From: Oehlia diaphana | Taxonomy: Eukaryota > Glomeromycota > Glomeromycetes > Glomerales > Glomeraceae | Assembly (NCBI GenBank): GCA_003833135.1 | Contig: QZLH01000243.1 | Span: forward strand, 51,210 to 115,209 | Direction: 5' to 3' | DNA: 64,000 nucleotides | In this document: positions 20,763-31,542 of the stretch, in pieces | Position numbering within the stretch: the first letter of the stretch is position 1 | Layout of the letters: every line of letters begins with the position of its first letter | Position numbers and translations under genes: made by a program | The notes under the pieces: generated by a model | What the model was told of the DNA's origin: nothing | Seen by the model: the letters and a program-made list of their open reading frames with translations, nothing else | Database searches by the model: none

Positions 20763-21807
20763 TTACCAAATAAAAGGAATAATAGCTTTTCTTTCTTTAG
20801 GATATTCTTTAAAGTTTTCTCTGTACCATTTTAAAGTTTGTCTTGCTCTAGGAAATAAATTCGCAGGTGTTGCTAAAGCGAATAATAAAGCAGGTAAACT
20901 ATACCAACAAGCGATAGCAAATCCAATCCATTCGATAGTTTCACCAAGATAACTTGGACAACTTACATAATAAAATAACTTTTCATTTGGAATAAAATAT
21001 TTTTTCCTAATATCATTCATAGAGTTATTACTATTATCATCAGATTGATTTTTTTCATCATCATTCTTAATATCGAATTTTTTTTCTAATGAAATTTTTG
21101 ATTGATTTTTTCTTCTTAATTCAAATAAAATATTATCATGATCAATATTTATCCACATTCCAATAAAAAAAATCATAACACCTAAAATAAATGATAATTC
21201 TTTATATTTTTCTTCAGGATAATTTCCAAATACTGAAATCCATCTACCAATACTATAACCATTAATTAAATTAAATAATATAGCACTTGAAAATACCATT
21301 AAATTTATCGGAGCAATACTTGGTGCTCTATAAGTATAAATTATTGTACGATTAATATAATGAATTAAATATAATGATGCAAGAATTTTTTGACTTGTAG
21401 TATAAGATGATAAATTAATAGAAGTTTCAGAAGTTTCGTCATCATTATGACCGATAAATGGGGATGGTGCTAAGAAACTATAAAGGAATGTTGCTGGAGA
21501 GACCAATTCCATTAAAGACCATCCTAATTTTCCCGGTAAGTTTAAAAAACCAAGTTCTTTTATATGAAATTTTCCTGTTCAAATAAGAAATAATTTTTGG
21601 TTTTTTTTTGTTAATAAAAGCCAAAAAAAAAAGGGAAATGAATAAAATAAACTTGCCATAATATGCCTTAGAAAAAAGCAAAGAGACTAAAAAAATAATT
21701 GGAAGATAACAATAAAATGATAAAACTTTATTATAAAATTCCACTTCATATTCTTTTGATATGATAAATGATCGAAAATTAATGAATTCGTTCATAATTT
21801 CGTACAT
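20763..21807 (-). CDS. Steroid 5-alpha-reductase (SRD5A/DET2) family protein
   Basis: Two exons (21807-21657 and 21574-20763) give a 320-aa multi-pass membrane protein. The intron begins GCAAGT rather than GTAAGT and ends in CAG. Using it gives an uninterrupted family match across the join (Gly-Lys-Phe-x9-Leu-Pro-Gly-Lys-Leu-Gly-Trp). The C-terminus is that of 3-oxo-5-alpha-steroid 4-dehydrogenases: Ser-Cys-Pro-Ser-Tyr-Leu-Gly-Glu-x-x-Glu-Trp, Leu-Phe-Pro-Arg-Ala, Trp-Tyr-x-x-x-Phe, Tyr-Pro-x-x-Arg-Lys-x-x-Ile-Pro-Phe. The family reduces enone double bonds of sterols or lipids with NADPH in the ER. In place of the usual Gly-Asp-Thr-Gly-Tyr-Lys-Ile-Pro-Arg-Gly-Gly segment there is a ~35-residue charged Asn/Asp/Ser insertion, so activity or cofactor use may differ. 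Confidence 0.8.
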
Positions 21808-22370
21808 AATTTTTTTTAAAAAAAGTTAAAATCTTTTACGACAAATAACTAAAGATAATTTGTTTAATAACTTTGAAGAAAAAACAAAAGAAAAATTATT
21901 TGAACGAATGCTTTAGCAATTAACACATTTCTTGTTTACCCCCCCCCCCCTTATCCTTAAAAAATATATCATTGAGAAAATTTGTCAAATTAATATAATG
22001 TATTACAATAAATAATTTGTACTACGAAATATGTTCCCATGTTTAGTTGTATAAAACATTAAGATTTGATTTATTTCTTGTTAATTTATGTGTTCAAAAG
22101 AAAAATATGCTTCATTCTTTTTCGATTTATAAAACAGAGGAGGGACAAAATAATGTATAAATAAATAAATAAAAGATTATTGTTTACATACAGATTTTCA
22201 ATATTACACAAATGATCTTTCTACAAATCGAATATTGAATAACAATTACCAAATAAACAATGAATGAACCAAAAAGTGAAAATAAATACAATCCAAAAAA
22301 ATTGTCAAGCCATAAATACACCCAAAAAAATTCCATTTAAACAATCAATATAACAATATACACAATATCC
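21808..22370. other. Intergenic with 12-nt poly(C) run
   Basis: Upstream of the reductase-like gene and downstream of CaMK1. It contains a pure C12 tract at 21939-21950, striking in such AT-rich DNA, about 130 bp upstream of the reductase start. No gene seen. Confidence 0.5.
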
Positions 22371-24227
22371 TTATTGCTCAACATACAAAACTTGCTGAAC
22401 ATCTTCATCTGCCTCAGATCTTGATGCTTCTAATAAGTTGGCAAGACTTGGACTTCTTGAATGACTCCTGAGACTATTAATAGCTTTAACTGCATCAACA
22501 GCCTTCCTGAATGTTTTACGAGCATTGAAGTTATCTCGAACATTGTTCAATATATTTGGCCGTTCCCCACCAATTGGGCTAGGTAAAGGTTCGGTAAGCC
22601 ATGGATGAGATAAAGCTTGATGGGCGGTAAGACGACTGTAAGGATGGACAGTTAATAGTCTGTTGATAAAATCTTTTGCTATATATACGATACGGTAATA
22701 GAAATATTAATTTTAGGTTCACTGGTTAAATCTAACTCTAACTAGCATAGATTTTTTTTAAAATGTACCAGAATCACTGATTCCTTCCCAGTATTCTTTA
22801 TCAAATTTATAGTCAGCATTGGTAATAGCCAGCATTTCTTCTTTGGCGCTTTCCCGATCAAATGGCGTGTAACCGCATAATAAAAAATATGTGATTACAC
22901 CAATAGCCCATAAATCTACTGGTTTACCATGACCGGTTTTATTGAAAATCTCGGGTGCCTAAAAAATCATTAAAATGTGACACAAATAAGTTCCCAAACT
23001 TTAATAAATTTAATGAAAAATTAATTATTACCATATAACCAGGTGTACCACACGTGGTGGTAAGAGCATGAAATTTTTCCGAATCAATGATCCGAGAAAG
23101 CCCAAAATCAGCAATAAGGAGATCAGATTCTTCGTCTTCAGTTTTAAAAAGAAGATTTTCTGGCTAAAAATAATATGAGTCGGTAATTAGTTATAGAACG
23201 AAAAAAGAGGGTGCTTGATATTATTTTATTGAATATATCTCCCATTAAATGTTCGAGAAAAAATTATTTTAAATACCTTAAGATCTATAAATTTATACGA
23301 AAATAAATAATTTAAAGGAGGCTAAAAAAGAAAGAAAATCATCGATTTAATATAACATCAACTCACCTCTATGAACGATTCCATTATCATGCAGGTATGC
23401 GACAGCCTCCGTTATACTCCTAACAAGATTAGCTGCGTCACGTTCAAAATAACTTCCTTTAGCTAAAATACGATCAAAAAGTTCACCGCCACGAGCCCAA
23501 TCTGTAACCAAATAAACTGAAAAAAAAAAAAAATTTTTTTTTGAAAAATTAAACAAATGGAATGAATTAAGTAATCATTATAATACAAAATCAAAAAAAA
23601 ATTATGAATAATCAATTTACGATTATTTAGTGTCTCGAAATAATCAACCAATGTTAAGATGTTTTTGTGGCCCTGTGAAACTCGCTTTAAAACATTTATT
23701 TCGTTTCTAACCATATGCTCTCTACCTTCCATCAACTTTTTGTTGATGATTTTGACGGCAAAATATTCCCCCGTTTTAATCTAAAATATAATTTGTAGAT
23801 AATTTAAATATAAAGATTCTCTTTCACAAAATATTATTCAATATGCTTAATTATGACAGCGTAACAAAGGAAACGAAAGTTACATACATGCTGAGCTTCT
23901 ATAAAACGCGAATAAAGAAAAAAAAGTTAAATTAATATTAAAATGCTTTGATATGAAAAATGCAAGCTGGAAAAAACGAAAGGCGTGTTTACTAGATAAA
24001 AACGCGCCAAGATAATTCTAATTTCATAATAATTGCTTAGAGAACAAATAAATACGAACCTTTTACCACAGCATAAGTGCCTTGACCCAGTGTTCTACCA
24101 GTTTTATACTAGAAATCGATAGTCCACAAAAGTATAAAGAATTCCATTAAGTCATTGAAATTTTGAACCTAACATAAAAAGTTGTTAGAGTAACATATAC
24201 CTGGCAAGGGACAGTAACGTTTGCCAT
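22371..24227 (-). CDS. Calcium/calmodulin-dependent protein kinase type I
   Basis: Nine exons (24227-24201, 24108-24060, 23898-23888, 23780-23621, 23516-23367, 23284-23277, 23163-23032, 22958-22769, 22678-22371) give 344 aa. Kinase motifs appear in order: glycine loop Leu-Gly-Gln-Gly-Thr-Tyr, catalytic Lys in Ala-Val-Lys-Ile-Ile, His-Arg-Asp-Leu-Lys-Pro-Glu-Asn, Asp-Phe-Gly and a Thr-containing activation loop before Gly-Thr-Pro-Gly-Tyr-Met-Ala-Pro-Glu. The tail from ~residue 280 has the autoinhibitory and calmodulin-binding character of CaMKI (Asn-Val-Arg-x-Asn-Phe-Asn-Ala-Arg-Lys-Thr-Phe-Arg-Lys-Ala). It phosphorylates Ser/Thr targets in response to calcium-calmodulin. Two exons are only 11 and 8 nt. 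The 8-nt one supplies most of the catalytic-loop Asp-Leu-Lys. Confidence 0.9.
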
Positions 24228-25770
24228 TTAAAAAAATTACAAGGATAAAAACTATTAACTTCGGTAGAATGGAAGAAAGAAATGTTAGTCTTGTGTTTCC
24301 TGCATTTTCGATAGTGCGGTTACATTAATCTGTGAAACGCGGGTTGACCAAAACTGAATGAGGCTTGGCCCAATTAGGGTGGAAAGGAAAAGACGCATTG
24401 ACGCCATTAAAACTTCGGAGAAATAAATTTTTTGGAAATAATTTACCAAATCAAGCTTTGTAAATTTCGTCTGTGTGGCGGAAACGTCTTTGTATAAATG
24501 GTACATATGATTATGTTACACATTTATTTGTTTGGATTTGTAATATCAATAACATCTAAAGAAACAAATGCTGTAATTCAAAAAAAAAAAAAATCACACA
24601 AAAGTTGACGCTATAGTACTAGTATATCGGACCTATAGGTCTTATCTAACATTTTTAGTAGTCATTAGACATTTCTGACATTTGACATATTATTCGTTTA
24701 TTCCTGAGATAGATCACCGTAACGCAGCATTTCTTGTATTAAAAATTCACGCGTTTTCAAAAAAGGAATTCGTATGCCTTTTTTTTACATCTGAAAATCC
24801 GTTCCCTAAATTCCGAATAATTTGATAAAAACGTCAAAAACGTTGTTCTACTTGAATGTAAAATCGATGTAATTTTTGCAACCCTAGTTCTCATCATAAC
24901 TTGTATTAGAGGCCTGAATGGGTCGAAAATAAGTATCAACCCAGGATTTATCAAGTTTTTGCGGCTCAAGATTTCTCATGCCTATATGCATAAAGCAGAT
25001 CAATAATATGCAAACTATATTATATGTAAACTAGATTATGTAAACTGTAAAAGATAGATCGTCAAATGCGTTACGTCACTAATCTACCAAAGATGTTATG
25101 TGAGAATTCTTTGAGCTTAAAAAATTTGGTAATTATTTTTATATTAGAGGATTTCTATCATCATTGTTTATCCAAAGAGAGCTCGACTCAGTGTAGATTG
25201 TAAATGAATACTTTGATTATATCTATTATATCTTGTACATTTTTTTTTGTCAAAATTTTTTCTTTCTTCAAAAGTCTTTCAGACATCTTTAGTAAATAAC
25301 AAAATGGGCATTACCAACAATAAACACAAGTTATTGAAATAATTCTTCGCACAATTTAAATTTATTTTTATTTTTTTAAAAAAAAATGATATTGTAGAAA
25401 AATTTAATCAACCAAAAATTATTTAAAATTATAAATATTTTTTTTTAAAAAAAAAAAAAAGATTGAGGTTGATCAATCATTATAAATTCTAATCTTAAAC
25501 CTTACTCAACCTAACTTAACCTAAACAAACTCTAACCCTACAGTCTAAGTGACTGCACAATGTTTTAAAACGATAATAAATACGAATTGTTATATTGAAA
25601 AATGAAAAAATTAAAAATTTTGTAACTTACATTCTAATTTTAAGCTTATATGTTTAGCTCAGTATATAAGTAAATAATTTATGCGCATTTTCATTTTTCT
25701 CCCTTTAAAAAATCAAGAAAAGTTTCCTTTGACATATTCGCAACTTATAAAAAAGAAAAATCCTTTCAAT
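24228..25770. other. Intergenic, no gene recognised
   Basis: Between CaMK1 (upstream side) and the 3' end of the RRP15 gene. It contains a perfect 12-bp palindrome GACCTATAGGTC (24630-24641), A/T inverted homopolymers near 25374-25386 and 25439-25461, and a CCTAA-like degenerate stretch at ~25490-25552. Two minus-strand frames of 70-73 codons (24285-24506, 24757-24969) show no family or splice support. Confidence 0.4.
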
Positions 25771-26948
25771 TTATGTGAATAATGAGAATAAACCTTTACA
25801 AACAATTTTAATTTGACAATTACCATCTTCAGTATCTCTTGATGTTAATTTTGTTTCACCACCAGCAGCTTTTATTGCATCATTGGTAACCTTTTGAGAT
25901 TTACTGATCGCGTTAAACAGCTGTACGACTATTATTGATAGTTCAATTAATTGAGTATATATATCTCTATAATGATAACATAAATATAATTATGAATTTA
26001 ATAAACAATATAACCTCCTTTGGTGGCTAATTTTCTCAATTTTCTTTCGTGATCAAATGTAGCGAAGTCAGTTTTTACACGATCTTTGGAAGCAAGTTTC
26101 TTCTTTTCCATAATCATGGCTTTACGCGCCTTATATTCAAGTTTAGCCTCATCTATTTCGCGTTCTATACCTTTCGATCTTGATAAAACTGGAGTATTCT
26201 GAAAAATGAAAATAAAATTATTCCAGATGAAATAAAATAAAATAAATAATCAAATTCGATCTACTTAATATATATTACTTGATAAATTGGTTTTACGGGT
26301 GCAGTTAATAATTTGTTCATAGTTTCTGCAAAGTCTGCAGTTGTATTCTTGGACTGTTTTTTCATTTCTATGACAATCAATTATAAAATGGACGAGTTAA
26401 TTAGATGTTCAGGTTAAATGCTGAAAAAAGGAACCAAATTAACAATCAAACCAATTATTTTTTTATTTTTATATTGCGAACAATTGGTTATTTTAAAAAT
26501 TCCTTTCTTTTTTTTTTGGTTGAAATGTTGATTTGTTCCCTTCTATCAGCACTTACCATATTTAATTACAAAAAAAATAAAATAAGTATAATTAAACTGA
26601 TAAACTGATATTAACTTGGAATTGAATAATGATCCGTCAAACTTTCATCTAAAAAATTTTAACTAATTTAAATAATTCTTCATGATGATACGAATTAAAT
26701 TATGCAAAAAAATTTTTATTCTTACCAGAACTTGTTATTGAATTTCTTTCACTTTCCGATTTGGAAAGTATTTCTTCTTGTTTTTCAACGTTTTTAACTT
26801 TTTTCTTGTCAGAATTTTTTGATACATTTTGACGGTTTTTTACATGTTTAATAATTTTATCTTTTTCTCTTTTTTTTTGTTTACTCTTTATTGAATTTGA
26901 TTCAAGACGTTTTAATTTACGTTCTCGGTTAGAATTGATTCGACCCAT
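25771..26948 (-). CDS. RRP15: RRP15-like ribosomal RNA processing protein
   Basis: Four exons (26948-26726, 26367-26279, 26198-26015, 25928-25771) give 217 aa. The N-terminal ~75 residues are very Lys/Arg/Ser rich, as expected of a nucleolar protein. The C-terminal half carries the Rrp15 signature: Asn-Thr-Pro-Val-Leu-Ser, a Lys/Glu helix, then Lys-Leu-Ala-Thr-Lys-Gly-Val-Val-Gln-Leu-Phe-Asn-Ala-Ile, nearly identical to the human motif across the third splice junction. Rrp15 is a pre-60S factor needed for 27S pre-rRNA processing. Head-to-head with PI31. Confidence 0.85.
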
Positions 26949-27170
26949 CGTTTTATAGTTTCGAAAAAAAAAAATTTTTTTATCAGCAAGAATTTTTATT
27001 ACGTAATGTTTCTGGATAGAGTTACGATCTCCTGTAGCACAAAGATCGACGGGATTTTAGATCTTCAATTTCAATGACGAAGCATTACGTTACGTTGTTA
27101 ATGCGTTAAGTTTTTTCACAGGTTTTCAGTTTTTCCGTTTTTTCTTCAAAAACAAAATAAAAAACAAAGA
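26949..27170. promoter_or_regulatory. Bidirectional promoter region, RRP15 / PI31
   Basis: A 222-bp gap between divergent start codons. It contains repeated TTACGT/ACGTTACGTT-like motifs (27000-27006, 27085-27097). Their role is unknown. Confidence 0.4.
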
Positions 27171-28909
27171 ATGGCTCAAAATCAAAATAATGAAACTAAC
27201 GTATTAGCTCCTGATGCAGTTTTGTCAATCCTTGACACGAGTTTAAAACCTACTGAGGAAGGTACAGATATAATACTTGGTTCAAGTCAAGATGCTTTGG
27301 CAGCATTATTTCACTCAATTATGCAGGCCGTAGGTTTTCGGCTTGTCGGACTAGGTGAAGAAGATAATTCAGGTGGGTTTTATTTAATATTTATGACATT
27401 CTGAATTTTAATATGTATTAAATAACAAATTACTAAACTCTTTATAGAAGAGGATAATAAAATTACTAACAGAGATACAGAGGGAAATGTTGTTGGGTTA
27501 CCGAAAGGATGGAATGCGCATGGTCCCAATTCTTACGCTTTTAGATATAAACATCCACAATCATCATTCACATTCTTGATCAAATGTATGCGATTGTCCA
27601 ATAAGTTCATAATTCACGGTATGGGAATCGAGGTAATAATAATAAAATTTATCTATTTTTTTCTTTTTTTTGATTGATCATAGAATTTTCATAAATCCAA
27701 ATTAATATATTAATTATTTAGGATAATAGAACTGTAACTTTTGAAGTGATCACGGACGATTATACATCCCCATCGTTTTTCCCACTTACAACAGAAAAAC
27801 ATAATGTAGAACCTATTGTTCATGGATTCATATCATCAAGTCGTATCAAAGATATGATAAATAATTATAAAATAAATATTGTGCAAAAATTAATTCCAGG
27901 ATTAAATAAACCCGGATACGAAGAAAGTGGTACAACGTAAGTAAGAATAATATAAAATTTCAGCTATAAGAAATTTGATCTCCATTTAAATTTTTATTAA
28001 TAATAACATTTAATATAGAACAACAACTGCGCAGCCTAGTGCTACCCGTCAACAAGAACCTTATAATGATCCTTTACGCATTCCTACACGTCAGCCGCCA
28101 CGTGTTCCTCCAATTTTTGATGAGCCATTTGGTGGCGATGAGCCATCAAGGTATAATATTAAAGCTTTAAACGAATCCTTCTCCAACCCTGTCCTTAACA
28201 ACATCATTATTCTTTTTAATGCAGTATCAACCCTTTTAACATCGGTCGAGACGATTTAGATCCACTTGGTTCAAATCCAATTTATGGCCCACCAAGGTAA
28301 GTTATCTGAAATTCAGATCACAATAATAAAATCATAAAATAATATTTCAATTATCTTAGGTTTGGTGGAGGCGGAATACATCCTTTCGGAGGTCCAAGCA
28401 GAGGTGGTGGAATGATTGTAGGTCCAGATCATCCTATATTTGGACACCGACAACCTACTCGTGGTGATGGAATATTTGGAGGACCACAACCTTTACCAAG
28501 GTATGAATATTTTTAAATTAAGTGATTCTTCAAATTTTCTAATTTAATATTCATACTAATCATATAATAATTAAATTAATAATAGAGGATCTGTTCCACC
28601 TGGCGCTAGATTTGATCCAATTGGTCCATTTGGACCCGTGGGTACACCACGTGGCGGATTTGGACGAGGAAATCGAACTAGGTAAATTTGTTAAAAGAGA
28701 AATAATATTCTTATTTACTAGTTATTATTAATACTAATAATTATTCTCCCTCTAAAAATGAATAGTGGTGATCCTGATAATGATGAACTACCTCCTCCAG
28801 TAAGTTTAATAAAAATCTACTTTTTTTAAAAAATCCCACTTTATAATTTAATCTTTTGATCTAATTATTTTCTTCATTATTATAGGGATATAATGATATG
28901 TTCATGTAG
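27171..28909 (+). CDS. Proteasome inhibitor PI31 (PSMF1 family)
   Basis: Nine exons (27171-27372, 27448-27632, 27722-27936, 28019-28150, 28225-28296, 28360-28500, 28586-28681, 28766-28799, 28886-28909) give 366 aa. The N-terminal ~180 residues fit the PI31 FP domain (Pro-Lys-Gly-Trp-Asn, Tyr-Ala-Phe-Arg-Tyr-Lys-His). The rest is the expected Pro/Gly/Arg-rich disordered tail. The C-terminus Pro-Pro-Pro-Gly-Tyr-Asn-Asp-Met-Phe-Met mirrors the human ending Pro-Pro-Pro-Gly-Tyr-Asp-Asp-Met-Tyr-Leu, the segment that contacts 20S proteasome active sites. PI31 binds 20S proteasomes, inhibits them in vitro and adapts them for transport. That the last exon of only eight codons keeps this ending strongly supports the model. 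Confidence 0.9.
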
Positions 28910-29082
28910 TGGATAATTTTTCATCTTGATAATCTTAATATATGTTTATAAATTTTAAGATTACAAATACACATATCATTTTTATTTATGTAGTATATTT
29001 AAATGTAAAAGTTCTATTAAATATTGATGATTTCAAATTTTTTTTTTTTTTGTAATTATTTATACATAACCTAAATAAAGAT

Positions 29083-30095
29083 CTATTTTTTGATTCGTTC
29101 TAATTCCCCTTTGACATCATCTAATTCCTTTGTAGTTTTTTCTAACTTATTTTTATAGATGGTTAATTGTTCTTGTACCTTTTTAGTTGCCTCTTCAATT
29201 TTTCGAATTTCATCTACCTCAGCTTGTACACCTAATAAAAAAAAACAAATAAAATAAATTTATATAAAATAAATAAAAAAATAATAAGCATAAATTCTTT
29301 AAGATACAAACTGTATGGATTAGTAGGTGTAGATCGAGGTGGTAATCCAGCAGAAGGATGTTGTAAAAATAAACTATGCAAATATTCTGTTGGTTCTGTG
29401 AATACCTATTTTTTTAAAAAATAATAAAATATATATATAAACTTTTTAAAATCATTTTTACTATTTAAATTAATTAATTTTTTAATTAAATTTTTTTTTT
29501 TTTTTTTTACCAATTCATCATATTGAAAACTTTGAACTGGTTTATTCTTATTAGCCGTAGATATAGAACCATCCTCTTCATAAGGATGCAACCTTAAATT
29601 ATGATAAAGTGTTACAGGTTTTTCGCCACTTTCAGGAACAAATTGTAATTTCATAGTTAATTCAAATTCTCCCCATCCTGTTTCGGTAAGTTCAAAAGGT
29701 GGATGTTCTATCACTAACAAAAAAAAAGTTTTTTTAATTGTAAATTAAATATATATAATTTCAAATCAATTAATTTTTACCTCGTTGAGGATTCGCGTAA
29801 GTTTCGTGTAATTTAAAAGTTACTTTTTTAACAAAAAAACTAATATCCTCATTATTTAAACCTCTAACTGATACTGTCCATTTATGTGTATGATCTGAAT
29901 CAGGAATCTTTTTTTGTGGTAATAAAGTTGCTACGTTTCCATATACTATTGGTCTTACAACTGTGACTCCCTTATTTCATTTTAATAAAAGAGTTTGTTA
30001 GTCGTTTTAATAGTTTATAAAAAAAAAAAAAAAAGAGGTGAAAACGAAAAGTTTGTAAAATAAGAATCAAATACTTTTGTTCTCTTGTTTGACAT
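29083..30095 (-). CDS. GAS41/Yaf9-like YEATS-domain protein
   Basis: Five exons (30095-30075, 29970-29781, 29713-29511, 29405-29312, 29231-29083) give 218 aa. The YEATS domain spans residues ~8-135: [33 protein letters not shown]. The last exon is a coiled coil as in GAS41/Yaf9, used for complex assembly. The protein reads acylated histone H3 and is shared by the NuA4 acetyltransferase and SWR1 remodeller. The 7-codon first exon was placed by splice signals and the typical Lys/Arg-rich start. CACGTG (30159-30164) lies about 65 bp upstream. Confidence 0.88.
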
Positions 30096-30272
30096 TTTTT
30101 TCGGAAAATATTAAAAAAAAATTAATTCTGGAGATCTGTTTTACATATTTTCTAATATCACGTGAAGTATTATAATTTTTGTAATTATCTATAATCTGAT
30201 ATCTGATATTCTTTATGTCATGAATAATAAGGCAAATTATTTTAAATTTTATTAAAAAAAAAAAAAAAAAAA

Positions 30273-30322
<50 letters not shown>

Positions 30323-31542
30323 GGAAAAAAAAAAAAAAAAAATTTTTTTTTTTTTTTTTTTTTATTTTTTTTTTTTTTTTATTATTTGAATTAAAAAATT
30401 ATATTTATATAAAGTAAATTATTGTGAGAATTACTATTATTTATTAAGATAATATATTAATGTAACATCAAAATAGAATTATTACTGATTTAATTGATTT
30501 CTGTTGTATAAAAAAATGATATTACAAATATATTTTATTTTTATAGAAATTTTCAAAATAAAAAATGATAATTTAAGTAATAAAAAATATATAATTAGCT
30601 ATAATAAATCAAAGCATTATAATATTGCCAATATACTGCTATAATTAAAAAAAATTGTACAAAATACTAAAATTGTAATATAACATATCAGCTTCACCTA
30701 TTAATTTGATATATTTTCCTGCATTTTATTGTTAAAGTATAATTTTTAGTTAATGTAATATTAAAAAGCTTAAAACTGTAAATATGATAATTATTAAAAA
30801 AGTTATATATATAATATATATTTTAAAAGAATACTATATAGATGAAACTTTCAAAATCATTGTAATATTGTATAATGCAAATATAAAGGATATTTAGTTA
30901 TATATAATGTATTTATAAAAGTTGGCTGGCATATTGGTTTTATAAATTTATTAATACTTTATTTTAATATAACAACTGTAACTTATATAAGAATAAAATC
31001 CATTTATATATAAATTTTATTTTATTTTTTTTTTTTAATATATATGTACCTTTCTTTAATGATAAATTCATATATTATACAATAATTGTATTTGCCCATC
31101 CAACTAGTAGATATATATATTAAAATTATGTATTAATTTTATTTTAAAATTATAAAAAATAATATTACAGAATAAAAAAATGTAATATATAACATACATA
31201 TGAAATAAGTAACTAATTTTTTAGATTTTTATTTGATAAATTTCTAGTTTAATTTATTATAATCTAAAATAATATTATTAAAGTTTTGTTAAATTTATTG
31301 ATAAATAAAATTGATAAAAAATTAAATATTATTTAATAAAATTAGATAATTCAAATTATCTTATTTTAACCAAAAATATACAATAGTTTTTCTATAGTTT
31401 CATTCTATATTTACTTTAAATAAAAAATAAAATCGGGATCTATATATATATATATAATAAATATATATCTGAATTAATAATATAATGATAATCTTTTTAA
31501 AAAATAAAAATAATAAAATACCTTTCATTTATATTTGATGAG
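30096..31542. other. AT-rich intergenic with A/T inverted homopolymers
   Basis: Holds alternating A and T runs at ~30253-30380 that can fold into a near-perfect A/T hairpin, then about 1.1 kb of roughly 85-90% AT simple sequence with short TA repeats (31440-31470). No coding signal on either strand. Parts may be mis-sized by sequencing. Confidence 0.5.

Noticed and set aside
24285..24506. 73-codon minus-strand frame upstream of CaMK1
   Set aside because: Could not be spliced onto the kinase, and the kinase already has a good start at 24227.
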